A stretch of 64,000 bases of DNA from Bog-1181 sp964565765 (GTDB lineage Bacteria; Oederibacteriota; PGYV01; Palsa-1178): contig CAZMGF010000005.1 of NCBI GenBank assembly GCA_964565765.1, positions 1 to 64,000 on the forward strand, read 5' to 3'. The notes under the pieces were generated by a model. That model was not told the origin of the DNA. It did not search any database and worked only from the letters and a program-made list of their open reading frames with translations. Positions 1 to 8,480 of the stretch are shown here, piece by piece (the first letter of the stretch is position 1; every line of letters starts with the position of its first letter). The position numbers and the translations under genes were made by a program.

Positions 1-612
1 TCTAAGGCTGTTATTTTCAATATTTACAACACCCCGGCCGGGCCCTATAATCTGCTCTTTTTCAATAAGTATCTTTTTGACGGTATTGCCCAGTATCGCG
101 GTATGCTCTAGTGATATGGAGGTTATTATTGAGAGCAGCTTTTTTTTGTAATCAATATTCGTGGCGTCAAACCTTCCTCCGAGCCCCGCTTCAACCACCG
201 CGGCCATTACTTTTTCCCGTTTGAAGAGCCTGAACGCAAGTACGGTCATGAACTCGAAATATGTCAGCCCTATTTTGTTTTTATCAATGAGTTTGAAGAG
301 TTTCATGCCTTCAGCGGCAAATGCCTTGAGCGGAATTTTTTTTTCGTCAATTACAGCGCGCTCTCTTACATCAATCAGGTGGGGCGATGTATAGAGTCCG
401 GTTTTATAGCCATGGGCCGTGAGGATATTTGAGAGAAATGAAGCCGTCGAACCTTTTCCGTTCGAGCCCGCGATGTGAATGACAAAAAAGGAATCCTGCG
501 GCCTGCCGGAAAGCTCCAGCGCTTTTTTCACCCTGTCCAGAGAAAAATCAAACTTGAATTCGTTTAAGCGCTCCAGCCGGGCAAAAAAATCCCCCGGCTT
601 ATCTTCCGGCAT
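1..612 (-). CDS. folC: Folylpolyglutamate/dihydrofolate synthase, N-terminal part (cut by window edge)
   Basis: Only the first 204 codons are present; the 3' end lies beyond position 1. The product would add glutamate to dihydropteroate or folates using ATP, in the cytoplasm. The sequence shows the Mur-ligase-type P-loop GSNGKGS at about residues 49-55 and the family signature EAGLGGRFDATN at about 141-152, which together identify FolC. The ATG at 612 lies inside the end of accD (14 bp overlap), so the two are translationally coupled. accD-folC following trpFBA is a known proteobacterial gene order. Identification is secure; full length cannot be judged. Confidence 0.93.
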   Translation of the reverse strand, partial: MPEDKPGDFFARLERLNEFKFDFSLDRVKKALELSGRPQDSFFVIHIAGSNGKGSTASFLSNILTAHGYKTGLYTSPHLIDVRERAVIDEKKIPLKAFAAEGMKLFKLIDKNKIGLTYFEFMTVLAFRLFKREKVMAAVVEAGLGGRFDATNIDYKKKLLSIITSISLEHTAILGNTVKKILIEKEQIIGPGRGVVNIENNSLR

Positions 613-1465
613 ATCCCTTTGGGCTGCGCAGGGTTGAAAGCGCGGAAAACAGGGTGTTTTTAAGATCTTTCCTGTTAACTATGGTGTCTATCATGCCGTG
701 CTCCTGCAGGAATTCAGAACGCTGGAATCCTGGCGGTAATTTCTGTTTTATTGTGCCCTCTATTACCCTGGGGCCGGCGAACATAATAAGCGCCTCGGGT
801 TCCGCAATATTAAGGTCGCCCAGCATCGCAAAGGAGGCTGTGACGCCGCCGCCAGTCGGGTCGGTAAGAACAGATATGTAAGGTATTTTTTTATCCGAGA
901 GCCTGGCGAGCCCGGCGGAAATCTTTGCCATCTGCATAAGCGACATTATACCCTCGTGCATCCTGGCGCCTCCGCCCGAGGCCGATATTACCACAACCGG
1001 TATATTTTCCTTTATGGCCGCCTCTATTAAAGCCGTCATCCTCTCCCCCATGACAGAGCCAAGCGACCCGCCCATGAAGAAAAAGTCTGTTACGGCAAGG
1101 GCCACGTCCATGCCGTTTATTTTCGCCTTGCCCGTTAATACCGACTCGGTAAGCCCCGTCTTTTTTTTCGAAGATTCTATCTTTTCCGTGTATTTCGGGA
1201 ATTTCAGAAAATCAACGGGCTGGATATTCTCGAACATGGCCGTGAAAGTGCCCTCGTCCGCCGTAAGCTCCACCCTGCGCTTTGCCGTTATCCTGCCGTG
1301 GAAATTGCATTTCGGACAGACGTTAAGATTGTCATCCAGTTCCTTTTTCAGGAGAATTGTGTCGCATTTTTCGCACTTTACCCACATGCCCTCGGGTATC
1401 TTAGTCTCCGACTTCTCCGCCGGCTTGCGTATGATCGTATATTTCGGTCTATGGAACCAGGCCAT
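599..1465 (-). CDS. accD: Acetyl-CoA carboxylase carboxyltransferase subunit beta
   Basis: Beta half of the carboxyltransferase that moves CO2 from biotin to acetyl-CoA, making malonyl-CoA for fatty acid synthesis; it works with AccA, which is not in this window. The N-terminal four-cysteine zinc ribbon typical of bacterial AccD is visible (C31, C34, C50, C53), followed by the crotonase-like carboxyltransferase domain with the glycine-rich SASGGGARM and DPTGGGV segments. At 288 residues it is of normal length. The ATG has a good AAGGAG site upstream and overlaps the end of the HD-GYP gene by 17 bp; its own end overlaps folC. Confidence 0.97.
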   Translation of the reverse strand: MAWFHRPKYTIIRKPAEKSETKIPEGMWVKCEKCDTILLKKELDDNLNVCPKCNFHGRITAKRRVELTADEGTFTAMFENIQPVDFLKFPKYTEKIESSKKKTGLTESVLTGKAKINGMDVALAVTDFFFMGGSLGSVMGERMTALIEAAIKENIPVVVISASGGGARMHEGIMSLMQMAKISAGLARLSDKKIPYISVLTDPTGGGVTASFAMLGDLNIAEPEALIMFAGPRVIEGTIKQKLPPGFQRSEFLQEHGMIDTIVNRKDLKNTLFSALSTLRSPKGYAGR

Positions 1466-3230
1466 TATTTAATTCTCCTTTTCTTTTTTTGTTCGCGCTT
1501 TCGTGCCACTTTTTAAAAGCCTTCACGGCAGAGACGGAAATCTCGGGGTCAAACTGCGTACCCGAGCACCTCTCAACTTCCCCCAGGCATACCGAGAAAG
1601 GAAGCGCCGCCCTGTAGGGCCTGCTGGAATTCATGGCGTCAAAAGTATCGGCTATCGCCAGGATCCTCGCGAAGTAAGGGATGTCCTCACCCCTTAAACC
1701 GTTCGGATATCCGTTTCCGTCATAACGTTCATGGTGGTGCCTGATTGAAGGTATGATATTTTTCAACTGCGGTATGGACTCTAAAATATTCGCCGCGTAT
1801 TCAGGGTGTTTCTTTATTTCCTCAAATTCCGCCGGCGTGAGCTTTGCCGGTTTCCTCAGGATGGCTTCATCCACCCCTATCTTGCCTATATCGTGGAGCA
1901 GCCCGGCCAGGTTAAGGTTGTCTATCTCCTCCTGGGAAAATCCAAGCTCTTTTGCTATGAGTTCGGAAAACATGGTCACACGCTCCGAATGGCCGCGCGT
2001 GTACAAATCCTTTGTTTCTATTGCCGCCGAAAGGGACCTTACCGTGTTCAAAAAAAGTTCCCTGACATTGGCGTATAATTTCGCGTTTTCCACGGCAACC
2101 GCCGCCTGGTTGGAGAGCGCCTCCAGCATGGATACATCGTCGTCGTTGAAGGGCTCGCTGCTTTTTTTGTTCAAAACTTCAAGGACGCCTATTAGTTTGT
2201 CCTTTGTTTTCAGCGGCACAGCGATAACCGATGTGGTCTTGAATTCAGTTTTCTGGTCCGCCTTCTTGAAAAATCTCGGGTCCCTCTGCGCATCCGCTAT
2301 AAGCACTGATTTGGATTCCCTTGCCACCCATCCGGCTATTCCTTCGCCGACCGGCACCCTGATATCTTTGAGCTTTTCAGCTTTTGTGCCCGTGGCAGCG
2401 GCAAACGATAGCTCCTGTTTATCATCATCAAGCATCATTATGGAGCCTGCCTCGGCATTCAGGGTGTCCGTGGAAATCTCAAGAATCTTCTCAAAAAGCG
2501 TATTCAGGTTAAGGGTCGAGTTCACATATTCCGAGAGCTCCATGAGGTGCTCGAGCCTGTGTATCCTGATCCTGTTCTCCACAAAAAGCTGGGCGTTTTT
2601 TATAATGACGCTTATATACGGGGTAAAAGACTGAAGCACATTCATATCAGCCTCGCCAAAGGCCTTTTTCCCCTTTTTATTAAGAAGTTCCACAACTCCG
2701 AGCACTTCATCCTCATACTTTAAGGGCACGCACACTATATTGCGCGTTGTATAATTTATGGCCTTGCCGACCTTCGGGTTGAACCTCGGGTCGCTTTTTA
2801 CATCGGGCGTCAAAATCGGCCTGCCGCTCTGCGCCACCCATCCGGCTATGCCTTCTCCCATTTTGAGCCTTACATTTTTAAGTTCCGCCCCTTTTTTTCC
2901 AAGGGCAACTGTAAAACTCAGTGTGTCGGAGAGCTTATCAACCATCAGAAGCGAGCCGGCGTCAGCTTCGGTGGCGCGCATTAGCGTCTCAAGGAACCTT
3001 TCAAGGAGCACATTAATATCAAAATCTTTATTGGTTATCTCGCCTGCTTCGCGGAGGATGGCCGTCTCTTTTTCAAGCAGGTCTATCTTTTGCCTGCATT
3101 TTTCCAGTTCGGCGCTTTTTTTCACGCCTGCTTCATTAAACGGCGCCGGGCCGTTGTTTTTGAGCCTCTTATGTTTTAACTTTTTTAATGCCCTTTTCGC
3201 TTCGGCACTGGCTTTCTTTTTACCGGCCAT
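1449..3230 (-). CDS. GAF-GAF-HD-GYP domain signalling protein
   Basis: A 593-residue cytoplasmic protein with no membrane segment. A lysine-rich head (1-40) and short coiled coil lead into two GAF domains (about 70-215 and 237-385) that repeat the same GEGIAGWVA motif, then an HD-GYP domain (about 395-575). The HD pair is H446-D447 and the signature HHHERYDGNGYP covers 498-509, so the catalytic residues look intact. HD-GYP proteins hydrolyse cyclic di-GMP (some cyclic GMP-AMP); GAF domains usually sense small ligands. It starts on a TAATG overlap with trpA and ends inside accD, so it is cotranscribed with tryptophan genes, which is unusual. Ligand and exact substrate cannot be read from sequence. 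Confidence 0.92.
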   Translation of the reverse strand: MAGKKKASAEAKRALKKLKHKRLKNNGPAPFNEAGVKKSAELEKCRQKIDLLEKETAILREAGEITNKDFDINVLLERFLETLMRATEADAGSLLMVDKLSDTLSFTVALGKKGAELKNVRLKMGEGIAGWVAQSGRPILTPDVKSDPRFNPKVGKAINYTTRNIVCVPLKYEDEVLGVVELLNKKGKKAFGEADMNVLQSFTPYISVIIKNAQLFVENRIRIHRLEHLMELSEYVNSTLNLNTLFEKILEISTDTLNAEAGSIMMLDDDKQELSFAAATGTKAEKLKDIRVPVGEGIAGWVARESKSVLIADAQRDPRFFKKADQKTEFKTTSVIAVPLKTKDKLIGVLEVLNKKSSEPFNDDDVSMLEALSNQAAVAVENAKLYANVRELFLNTVRSLSAAIETKDLYTRGHSERVTMFSELIAKELGFSQEEIDNLNLAGLLHDIGKIGVDEAILRKPAKLTPAEFEEIKKHPEYAANILESIPQLKNIIPSIRHHHERYDGNGYPNGLRGEDIPYFARILAIADTFDAMNSSRPYRAALPFSVCLGEVERCSGTQFDPEISVSAVKAFKKWHESANKKRKGELNNGLVP

Positions 3231-4009
3231 TATAACCTCTTTAGGAAGTTTTTGACAAATTTCCCGATTTCGACCTTGAGTCTGGAACTTTTCCGGCCAA
3301 ACTTTTCAACAAGCGAAACAAAAGCGCTTCCAATAATAACGCCGTCGGCGTGGGCCGCAACTTCAAAAGCCTGCCCGGGCGTGGAGATTCCAAATCCAGC
3401 AAAAACCGGCTTCCCGGCCTCTTTTTTAATGGCTCTAAGCGCCTTAAGGTCTCCTGAAATACTTTTTCTGGCGCCTGTAACACCTTTTTGCAGTATATAA
3501 TACACAAAACCATCGGATTTTTCTACAATTTTTTTCATTCTGCCCGGTGTATTTGTGGGTGAAACAAGGCAAATTACGTAAAACCCTCTTTTTTTGCAGT
3601 AATTATAGAACTCAGCCTCCTCGTCAAAGGGCAGGTCCGGGATTATAGCCCCGTCCACTCCGGCTTTTAGGGCGTCATCAACAAACTTTTTAATGCCGTA
3701 ACTGAGAATAAGGTTGTAATAAAGCATAAAAACAAGTGGTGTTTCAACCGATTTTCTTATCCTGTTTACCATATCCATTGTTTTTCCCATTGTCGTGCCG
3801 TTCGCTATTGCCCTTTCACCCGCCCTCTGTATGGTGGGCCCGTCCGCCACCGGGTCGGAAAAAGGAACGCCGATTTCTATCAGCGATACCCCGGATGCCG
3901 CAAGGGATCGGACTATATCTTCTGTTGTACTGATGTCAGGGTCCCCTGCCATTGTATATATTACAAGATGCTTTTTTGATTTATCTTTAAGCGCGTCAAT
4001 GCGGTTCAT
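3230..4009 (-). CDS. trpA: Tryptophan synthase alpha subunit
   Basis: TIM-barrel enzyme of 259 residues that cleaves indole-3-glycerol phosphate to indole and glyceraldehyde 3-phosphate, passing indole to TrpB. The signature IEIGVPFSDPVADGP is present, giving the expected catalytic acids at E45 and D56. The C-terminal phosphate-binding region (GFGIS..., then GVIIGSAFV) is also intact. It overlaps trpB by 4 bp (ATGA type) and shares a TAATG junction with the following HD-GYP gene. Length is normal for the family. Confidence 0.97.
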   Translation of the reverse strand: MNRIDALKDKSKKHLVIYTMAGDPDISTTEDIVRSLAASGVSLIEIGVPFSDPVADGPTIQRAGERAIANGTTMGKTMDMVNRIRKSVETPLVFMLYYNLILSYGIKKFVDDALKAGVDGAIIPDLPFDEEAEFYNYCKKRGFYVICLVSPTNTPGRMKKIVEKSDGFVYYILQKGVTGARKSISGDLKALRAIKKEAGKPVFAGFGISTPGQAFEVAAHADGVIIGSAFVSLVEKFGRKSSRLKVEIGKFVKNFLKRL

Positions 4010-5190
4010 TTTCCGCCCTCCCCGCTGTATTCCATTATTGTACCCATATCCTTATCTCCCCGTCCCGAGACATTTACAATAACAATATCGCTCTTTTTTA
4101 ATTTCATTTTTTCCAGGTATGCCAGGGCATGCGATGACTCAAGCGCAGGTATTATCCCCTCTGATCTTGAAAGCAGCCTGCACGCCGAGAGAGCATCAGT
4201 GTCAAGGGCATAAACATATTTAACCCTCCCTGTTTCTTTTAAAAACGCGTGTTCCGGCCCTACGCCGGGATAATCAAGCCCCGCTGAAATTGAATGGGTC
4301 CCCATAATCTGGCCGTTTTCATCCTGGAGCACTATGGACTTGGCCCCGTGCAGCACCCCGACGCGCCCTTCGTTAAGGGTTGCGGAGTGTTTGCCGGATT
4401 TTATGCCCAGTCCGCCGGCTTCAACGCCGGTAAGTTTTACTTTTTTATCTTTCAAAAACGGGTAAAATATTCCCATGGCGTTTGAGCCTCCGCCGACGCA
4501 CGCTATTATGTGGTCGGGCAGAGAGCCCTCGGATAAAAGTATCTGCTTTTTTGCTTCTTTGCCTATCACGGACTGAAAATCCCTGACCATCTCAGGATAA
4601 GGGTGAAAACCGGCCACAGAGCCTATTATATAAAAAGTCGTATCCACGTTTTTGAGCCAGTCACGGATTGCCTCGTTCATGGCGTCTTTCAGGGTCCTTG
4701 TGCCGGATTTTACCGGCACCACTTCGGTGCCAAGCAGCCTCATTCTGAAAACATTCAGGGCCTGCCGCCTCATATCCTCTTCGCCCATGTAAACCGCGCA
4801 TTCCAGGCCGAACATGGCTGCTACAGTCGCGGTCGCGACGCCGTGCTGGCCCGCGCCGGTCTCGGCTATTATTCTTTTTTTGCCCATGCGCCGCGCCAGA
4901 AGTATCTGACCCATTGTGTTGTTTATTTTATGCGCGCCCGTGTGGCAGAGATCCTCCCTTTTCAGGTATATCTTCGCACCGTACATTTTTGACAGCCTGT
5001 CGGCCCTGTATAGAGGCGTCGGCCTGCCCACGTAATATTTCAGGTAATAATCAAGTTCCTTTTTGAATAAAGGGTCCTTTTTCGCGGCGTAATAACACTC
5101 CTCAAGCTCATCCACAAGCGCCCTTAATGTCTCGGGGGCGAACTTTCCGCCGTACATTCCGAAGAAACCTTTTTTGTCGGGTAATCTCAT
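4006..5190 (-). CDS. trpB: Tryptophan synthase beta subunit
   Basis: PLP enzyme of 394 residues that condenses indole with serine to give tryptophan. The PLP lysine is K88 in HTGAHKINN, and the glycine-rich phosphate-binding loop GGGSNA is present. The opening PDKKGFFGMYGGKFAPETL is typical of the TrpB1 type that pairs with TrpA, not the stand-alone TrpB2. One base separates it from trpF upstream and it overlaps trpA downstream. Confidence 0.98.
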   Translation of the reverse strand: MRLPDKKGFFGMYGGKFAPETLRALVDELEECYYAAKKDPLFKKELDYYLKYYVGRPTPLYRADRLSKMYGAKIYLKREDLCHTGAHKINNTMGQILLARRMGKKRIIAETGAGQHGVATATVAAMFGLECAVYMGEEDMRRQALNVFRMRLLGTEVVPVKSGTRTLKDAMNEAIRDWLKNVDTTFYIIGSVAGFHPYPEMVRDFQSVIGKEAKKQILLSEGSLPDHIIACVGGGSNAMGIFYPFLKDKKVKLTGVEAGGLGIKSGKHSATLNEGRVGVLHGAKSIVLQDENGQIMGTHSISAGLDYPGVGPEHAFLKETGRVKYVYALDTDALSACRLLSRSEGIIPALESSHALAYLEKMKLKKSDIVIVNVSGRGDKDMGTIMEYSGEGGK

Positions 5191-5191
5191 C

Positions 5192-5818
5192 TTATGCTCC
5201 TGTTCTGGCCGTTTCTTTAAAAAATTTTATCATTTTCTTTTTATCTTTTACTCCGGGCTTTTTCTCCACGCCGGACGAGACATCAACGCCGTACGGTTCC
5301 GCCGCTTTTATTGCCGATAGAACATTTTCCGGTGTCAGGCCGCCGGCGACAAAAAACGGCTTGTTTACGCGCGCCTTTTTTACCATTTTCCAGTCAAATG
5401 TTTTGCCGGTGCCGCCGTATGAATCCTTTTTGAATGTGTCGAACAGGAATGCGTCCGCGCTGTTCCCGTAGAGCTTAACCTGTTTTTTCATGTCAGAAAG
5501 CGTCTTTATTCTTATAACCTTGAATATGAGCGCGTTCTTTATCTTTTTTAAATATGCCGGCGGTTCATTGCCGGAGAGCTGTACAATATTCAGCTTCAGC
5601 TCTTTTATTATGGAGTTTACTTTCACGGGGTCCTCATCGACAAAAACCCCCGCCTTTAATACACGGGGCCTTAATTTCTTTATGATCGCTTTTGCGCCCG
5701 CAGGTGTTATCCTGCGCGGGCTCGGCGCGAAAATAAAACCTGTTATCCCGGCTCCAAGCTTCTGCGCAAGCATGGCGTCTTTAATGTTTGTCAGCCCGCA
5801 TATTTTTACTGTTGTCAT
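5192..5818 (-). CDS. trpF: Phosphoribosylanthranilate isomerase
   Basis: Third enzyme of the tryptophan branch, converting N-(5-phosphoribosyl)anthranilate to its enol-deoxyribulose form. The N-terminus has the family motif KICGLTN with the catalytic cysteine C7, and the C-terminal phosphate-binding part GVDVSSGVE is intact. At 208 residues it is a stand-alone TrpF, not fused to TrpC. It sits one base from trpC and one base from trpB, in the order trpC-F-B-A. Confidence 0.96.
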   Translation of the reverse strand: MTTVKICGLTNIKDAMLAQKLGAGITGFIFAPSPRRITPAGAKAIIKKLRPRVLKAGVFVDEDPVKVNSIIKELKLNIVQLSGNEPPAYLKKIKNALIFKVIRIKTLSDMKKQVKLYGNSADAFLFDTFKKDSYGGTGKTFDWKMVKKARVNKPFFVAGGLTPENVLSAIKAAEPYGVDVSSGVEKKPGVKDKKKMIKFFKETARTGA

Positions 5819-5819
5819 T

Positions 5820-6614
5820 TTAGCTGCCGAATTTGCTGTTTATCCTGCTGATGGTCTCTTTTATCTGCTTCTCGTTCATTTTCATGAACATCGTGCCGAT
5901 AAGGGCGCCTTTTATCCTGCTGTCGGTTACCAGCGCGTCCATATCGGAAACATCCAGTATGCCCGATTCAATTATTACATATTTGTCGCGCGGCACGATT
6001 TTAATCAGGTTTTTTATCGAGCCAAAATTTATCTTGAAGGTCTTCAGATCCCTTGTGTTTATGCCTATAATGTCCACGCCGGAGCTGACTGCTTTTGCCA
6101 TATCGTCGCTGCTGTGGACCTCGACAATGGGAGTCATGTTCAGGAACCTTGTCTTTTTAACGAACTGGGATACCTGCTTTTTTTCAAGCGCCGCGGCGAT
6201 AATCAGCACAGCGTCGGCTTTCGCCCACCTGGACTCATATATCTGATATTCATCTATGATGAAATCCTTCCTCAAAACCGGAAGCCCGCAGTATTTTTTT
6301 ACCTCATCTATGTATTCCAGTCTGCCGTCGAAGAATTTTTTGTCGGTGACGACGGATATGGCCCTGGCGCCTGCGGCCTCATAGGTTTTGGCAATGCTCT
6401 TCACGCTTATTGCCGCCTTTATGGTGCCCTTTGAAGGTGATTTCTTCTTTATTTCCGCAATAACGGAAAAATCATTGTATTCAAATATATCCCTGAAATT
6501 CCTGTTCGCCGGCGACCTCGTTATATCCTCAAGCATCTTTTCCAGCGGCATCTTTTCCTTCTTTAATTTAACCTCGGCCTTTTTGGCCTTTATTATCTTT
6601 TTTAATATGCTCAT
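5820..6614 (-). CDS. trpC: Indole-3-glycerol phosphate synthase
   Basis: TIM-barrel enzyme of 264 residues that closes the indole ring to yield indole-3-glycerol phosphate. The conserved AEIKKKSPSKG substrate-binding strand, the LRKDFIIDEYQI strand with the catalytic lysine, and the GINTRDL and ESGI motifs are all visible. It lies 33 bp after trpD and directly before trpF. Nothing unusual is seen. Confidence 0.97.
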   Translation of the reverse strand: MSILKKIIKAKKAEVKLKKEKMPLEKMLEDITRSPANRNFRDIFEYNDFSVIAEIKKKSPSKGTIKAAISVKSIAKTYEAAGARAISVVTDKKFFDGRLEYIDEVKKYCGLPVLRKDFIIDEYQIYESRWAKADAVLIIAAALEKKQVSQFVKKTRFLNMTPIVEVHSSDDMAKAVSSGVDIIGINTRDLKTFKINFGSIKNLIKIVPRDKYVIIESGILDVSDMDALVTDSRIKGALIGTMFMKMNEKQIKETISRINSKFGS

Positions 6615-6647
6615 CTTACGCCTCCTGAAATTTTTTATCCCGTATGC

Positions 6648-7661
6648 TCAGCTGTTCGAGCATTCCGCAAATTCACGCAGCTTGGTTTTCGCCATGCCGC
6701 TGCTGATTATTTCTTCCGCCAGTTTCATGCCTTCCTGCGGAGTCTTTACCCTGTCCGCTATGTAAAGGGCGAAGCCGGCGTTAAGTATTATAACGTCCCT
6801 GTACGGCCCTGTCTGGCCGCCGTCAAAAATCTCCCGCAGTATTTTCGCGTTCTGCTCCGGGCCGCCCCCTTTTACCGCTTCCATAGGGGCCTCTTTTATG
6901 CCGAAGTCCGACGGTTTTATATAATATGTTTCAATCCCGCCGTTCTTTAATTCCGAAACTTTCGTCGGGCCGGCCAGCGTTATTTCATCCATGTTGCCTG
7001 CCCCGCATACAACGGCGGAATGTACCATGCCCATATTCTTCAGCACACCTGCTATCTTCTCGGTGAGCGTCTCGGAAAAAACCCCCATGAGATGGTGTGT
7101 GTTCCTTGCAGGGTTTATTATGGGCCCCAGCAGGTTGAATATGGTCCTGACTCCCAGCTCCTTTCGCACACCCATGGCGAATTTCATGGCCGTGTGTGAC
7201 GCGGGCGCAAAGAAAAATCCTATATGGACCGTTTCTACGCATTTCTTTATCTTTTCATGGGGTATATCGGTGTTTACCCCGAGGGCCTTAAGAACGTCGG
7301 CGCTGCCGCACTCGGAGGTCACGGAACGGTTGCCGTGTTTTGCCACCGCAATTCCCGCTGCCGCTGCTATTATGGAAACCGCCGTGGAAATATTTATAGT
7401 GCCGTAGCCGTCCCCTCCCGTGCCGCAGGTATCAAGTATGATGTCTTCGTCGAGCTCGACGTACTGCGCCTTTTCGCGCATTACCATAGCCGCGGCTGTT
7501 ATTTCCTCGACTGTTTCGCCCTTCATTTTTAAACCCGTAAGAAAAGCGGCAATCTGCGCGTCCGTGGTCTGCCCGGTCATTATTATATCAAAGGCGTCCC
7601 TCATCTCTTCAAATGTGAGGTCCTGCCTCTCTGTGACTTTTTTAATAAATTTCTTTAACAT
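6648..7661 (-). CDS. trpD: Anthranilate phosphoribosyltransferase
   Basis: Transfers phosphoribosyl from PRPP to anthranilate. The PRPP-binding motif DTCGTGGDG is at residues 77-85 and the anthranilate-site segment KHGNRSVTSECGSAD follows. At 337 residues it is a stand-alone TrpD without a TrpG fusion. It is the first trp gene of this run; no trpE or trpG is found in the window, so anthranilate synthase must be encoded elsewhere. tatD lies 26 bp upstream. Confidence 0.97.
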   Translation of the reverse strand: MLKKFIKKVTERQDLTFEEMRDAFDIIMTGQTTDAQIAAFLTGLKMKGETVEEITAAAMVMREKAQYVELDEDIILDTCGTGGDGYGTINISTAVSIIAAAAGIAVAKHGNRSVTSECGSADVLKALGVNTDIPHEKIKKCVETVHIGFFFAPASHTAMKFAMGVRKELGVRTIFNLLGPIINPARNTHHLMGVFSETLTEKIAGVLKNMGMVHSAVVCGAGNMDEITLAGPTKVSELKNGGIETYYIKPSDFGIKEAPMEAVKGGGPEQNAKILREIFDGGQTGPYRDVIILNAGFALYIADRVKTPQEGMKLAEEIISSGMAKTKLREFAECSNS

Positions 7662-7687
7662 TCACAGGCCTCCCGGCTTTTTTCTTA

Positions 7688-8446
7688 TCAGATATTCAGA
7701 ACTCTTGCGGCCGTTTGGGCCGTTATTTCTTCAACCTTTTCAGCGCTTGTCCCCTTTATCCCTGCTATCATTTTAGCTATTTCCTTCAGGTATGCCGGCT
7801 CGTTTCTTTTCCCCCTGAAAGGCTGCGGCGCCAGCCACGGCGCGTCAGTTTCAAGTACAATGCTATCAAGGGGGGTGTTCCTTACAGCAGCTGCAAGCTC
7901 CCCGGTATTAGGAAAAGTAACAACTCCGCCTATCCCGAGCACGAAACCCATATCCAAAAATTGCGCCGCAGTCTTTGCGCCCCCTGTAAAGCAGTGTATT
8001 ATTCCTTTTTTTTGCAGGTCATATTTTTTTAATATTTTTATGACATCATCGTGCGCTTCCCTGCTGTGTATCACAACCGGAAGGTTAAGCTGGTCCGCCA
8101 GCCCCAGAAATTTCCTGAAGACATTTTCCTGATCTGCCCTTGACGTCGTGCTTCTGAAATAATCAAGGCCTATTTCCCCGACGGCCACAGCGTTTTTCTG
8201 CGCCTTAAAATATCCTTTTATTTCACCGTAAACTTCATCCGAAAATTCGCCGGTGTTATGCGGGTGCAGGCCGAACGCCTTGTAAACACCATTTATTTCA
8301 AGCGCGGCTATTTTTCTTATTTCCTTAAGTTCCGCGCTTACATTTAAGAACTTTACCACCCCTGCTTTTGCGGCCCTTGCGAGCGTCTCCTGCCTGTCGC
8401 CGTCATACTTTTCGTCGCAAAGATGGACGTGTGTTTCAACTATCAT
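7688..8446 (-). CDS. tatD: TatD family metal-dependent hydrolase
   Basis: A 252-residue amidohydrolase-fold protein. Metal ligands expected for TatD are present: H6 and H8 in ETHVHL, E91 in VGEIGLDY, H127 in VIHSRE, H151 in IHCFTG and D201 in LETDAPWLAP. TatD proteins have 3'-5' exonuclease or DNase activity in characterised cases; the physiological substrate is unsettled. Its place right after metG reproduces the Firmicute metS-tatD(yabD) order. Confidence 0.95.
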   Translation of the reverse strand: MIVETHVHLCDEKYDGDRQETLARAAKAGVVKFLNVSAELKEIRKIAALEINGVYKAFGLHPHNTGEFSDEVYGEIKGYFKAQKNAVAVGEIGLDYFRSTTSRADQENVFRKFLGLADQLNLPVVIHSREAHDDVIKILKKYDLQKKGIIHCFTGGAKTAAQFLDMGFVLGIGGVVTFPNTGELAAAVRNTPLDSIVLETDAPWLAPQPFRGKRNEPAYLKEIAKMIAGIKGTSAEKVEEITAQTAARVLNI

Positions 8447-8480
8447 GTTTTGCTCCGTGATATTATAAACTTTTTTGCCG

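Noticed and set aside
1753..2634. Long plus-strand open frame (293 codons) inside the HD-GYP gene
   Set aside because: Antisense to a gene with clear domains; its translation is serine-rich low complexity without motifs.
5490..6434. Plus-strand open frame of 314 codons over trpF and trpC
   Set aside because: Fully antisense to two certain enzymes, no recognisable domain and no ribosome-binding site.
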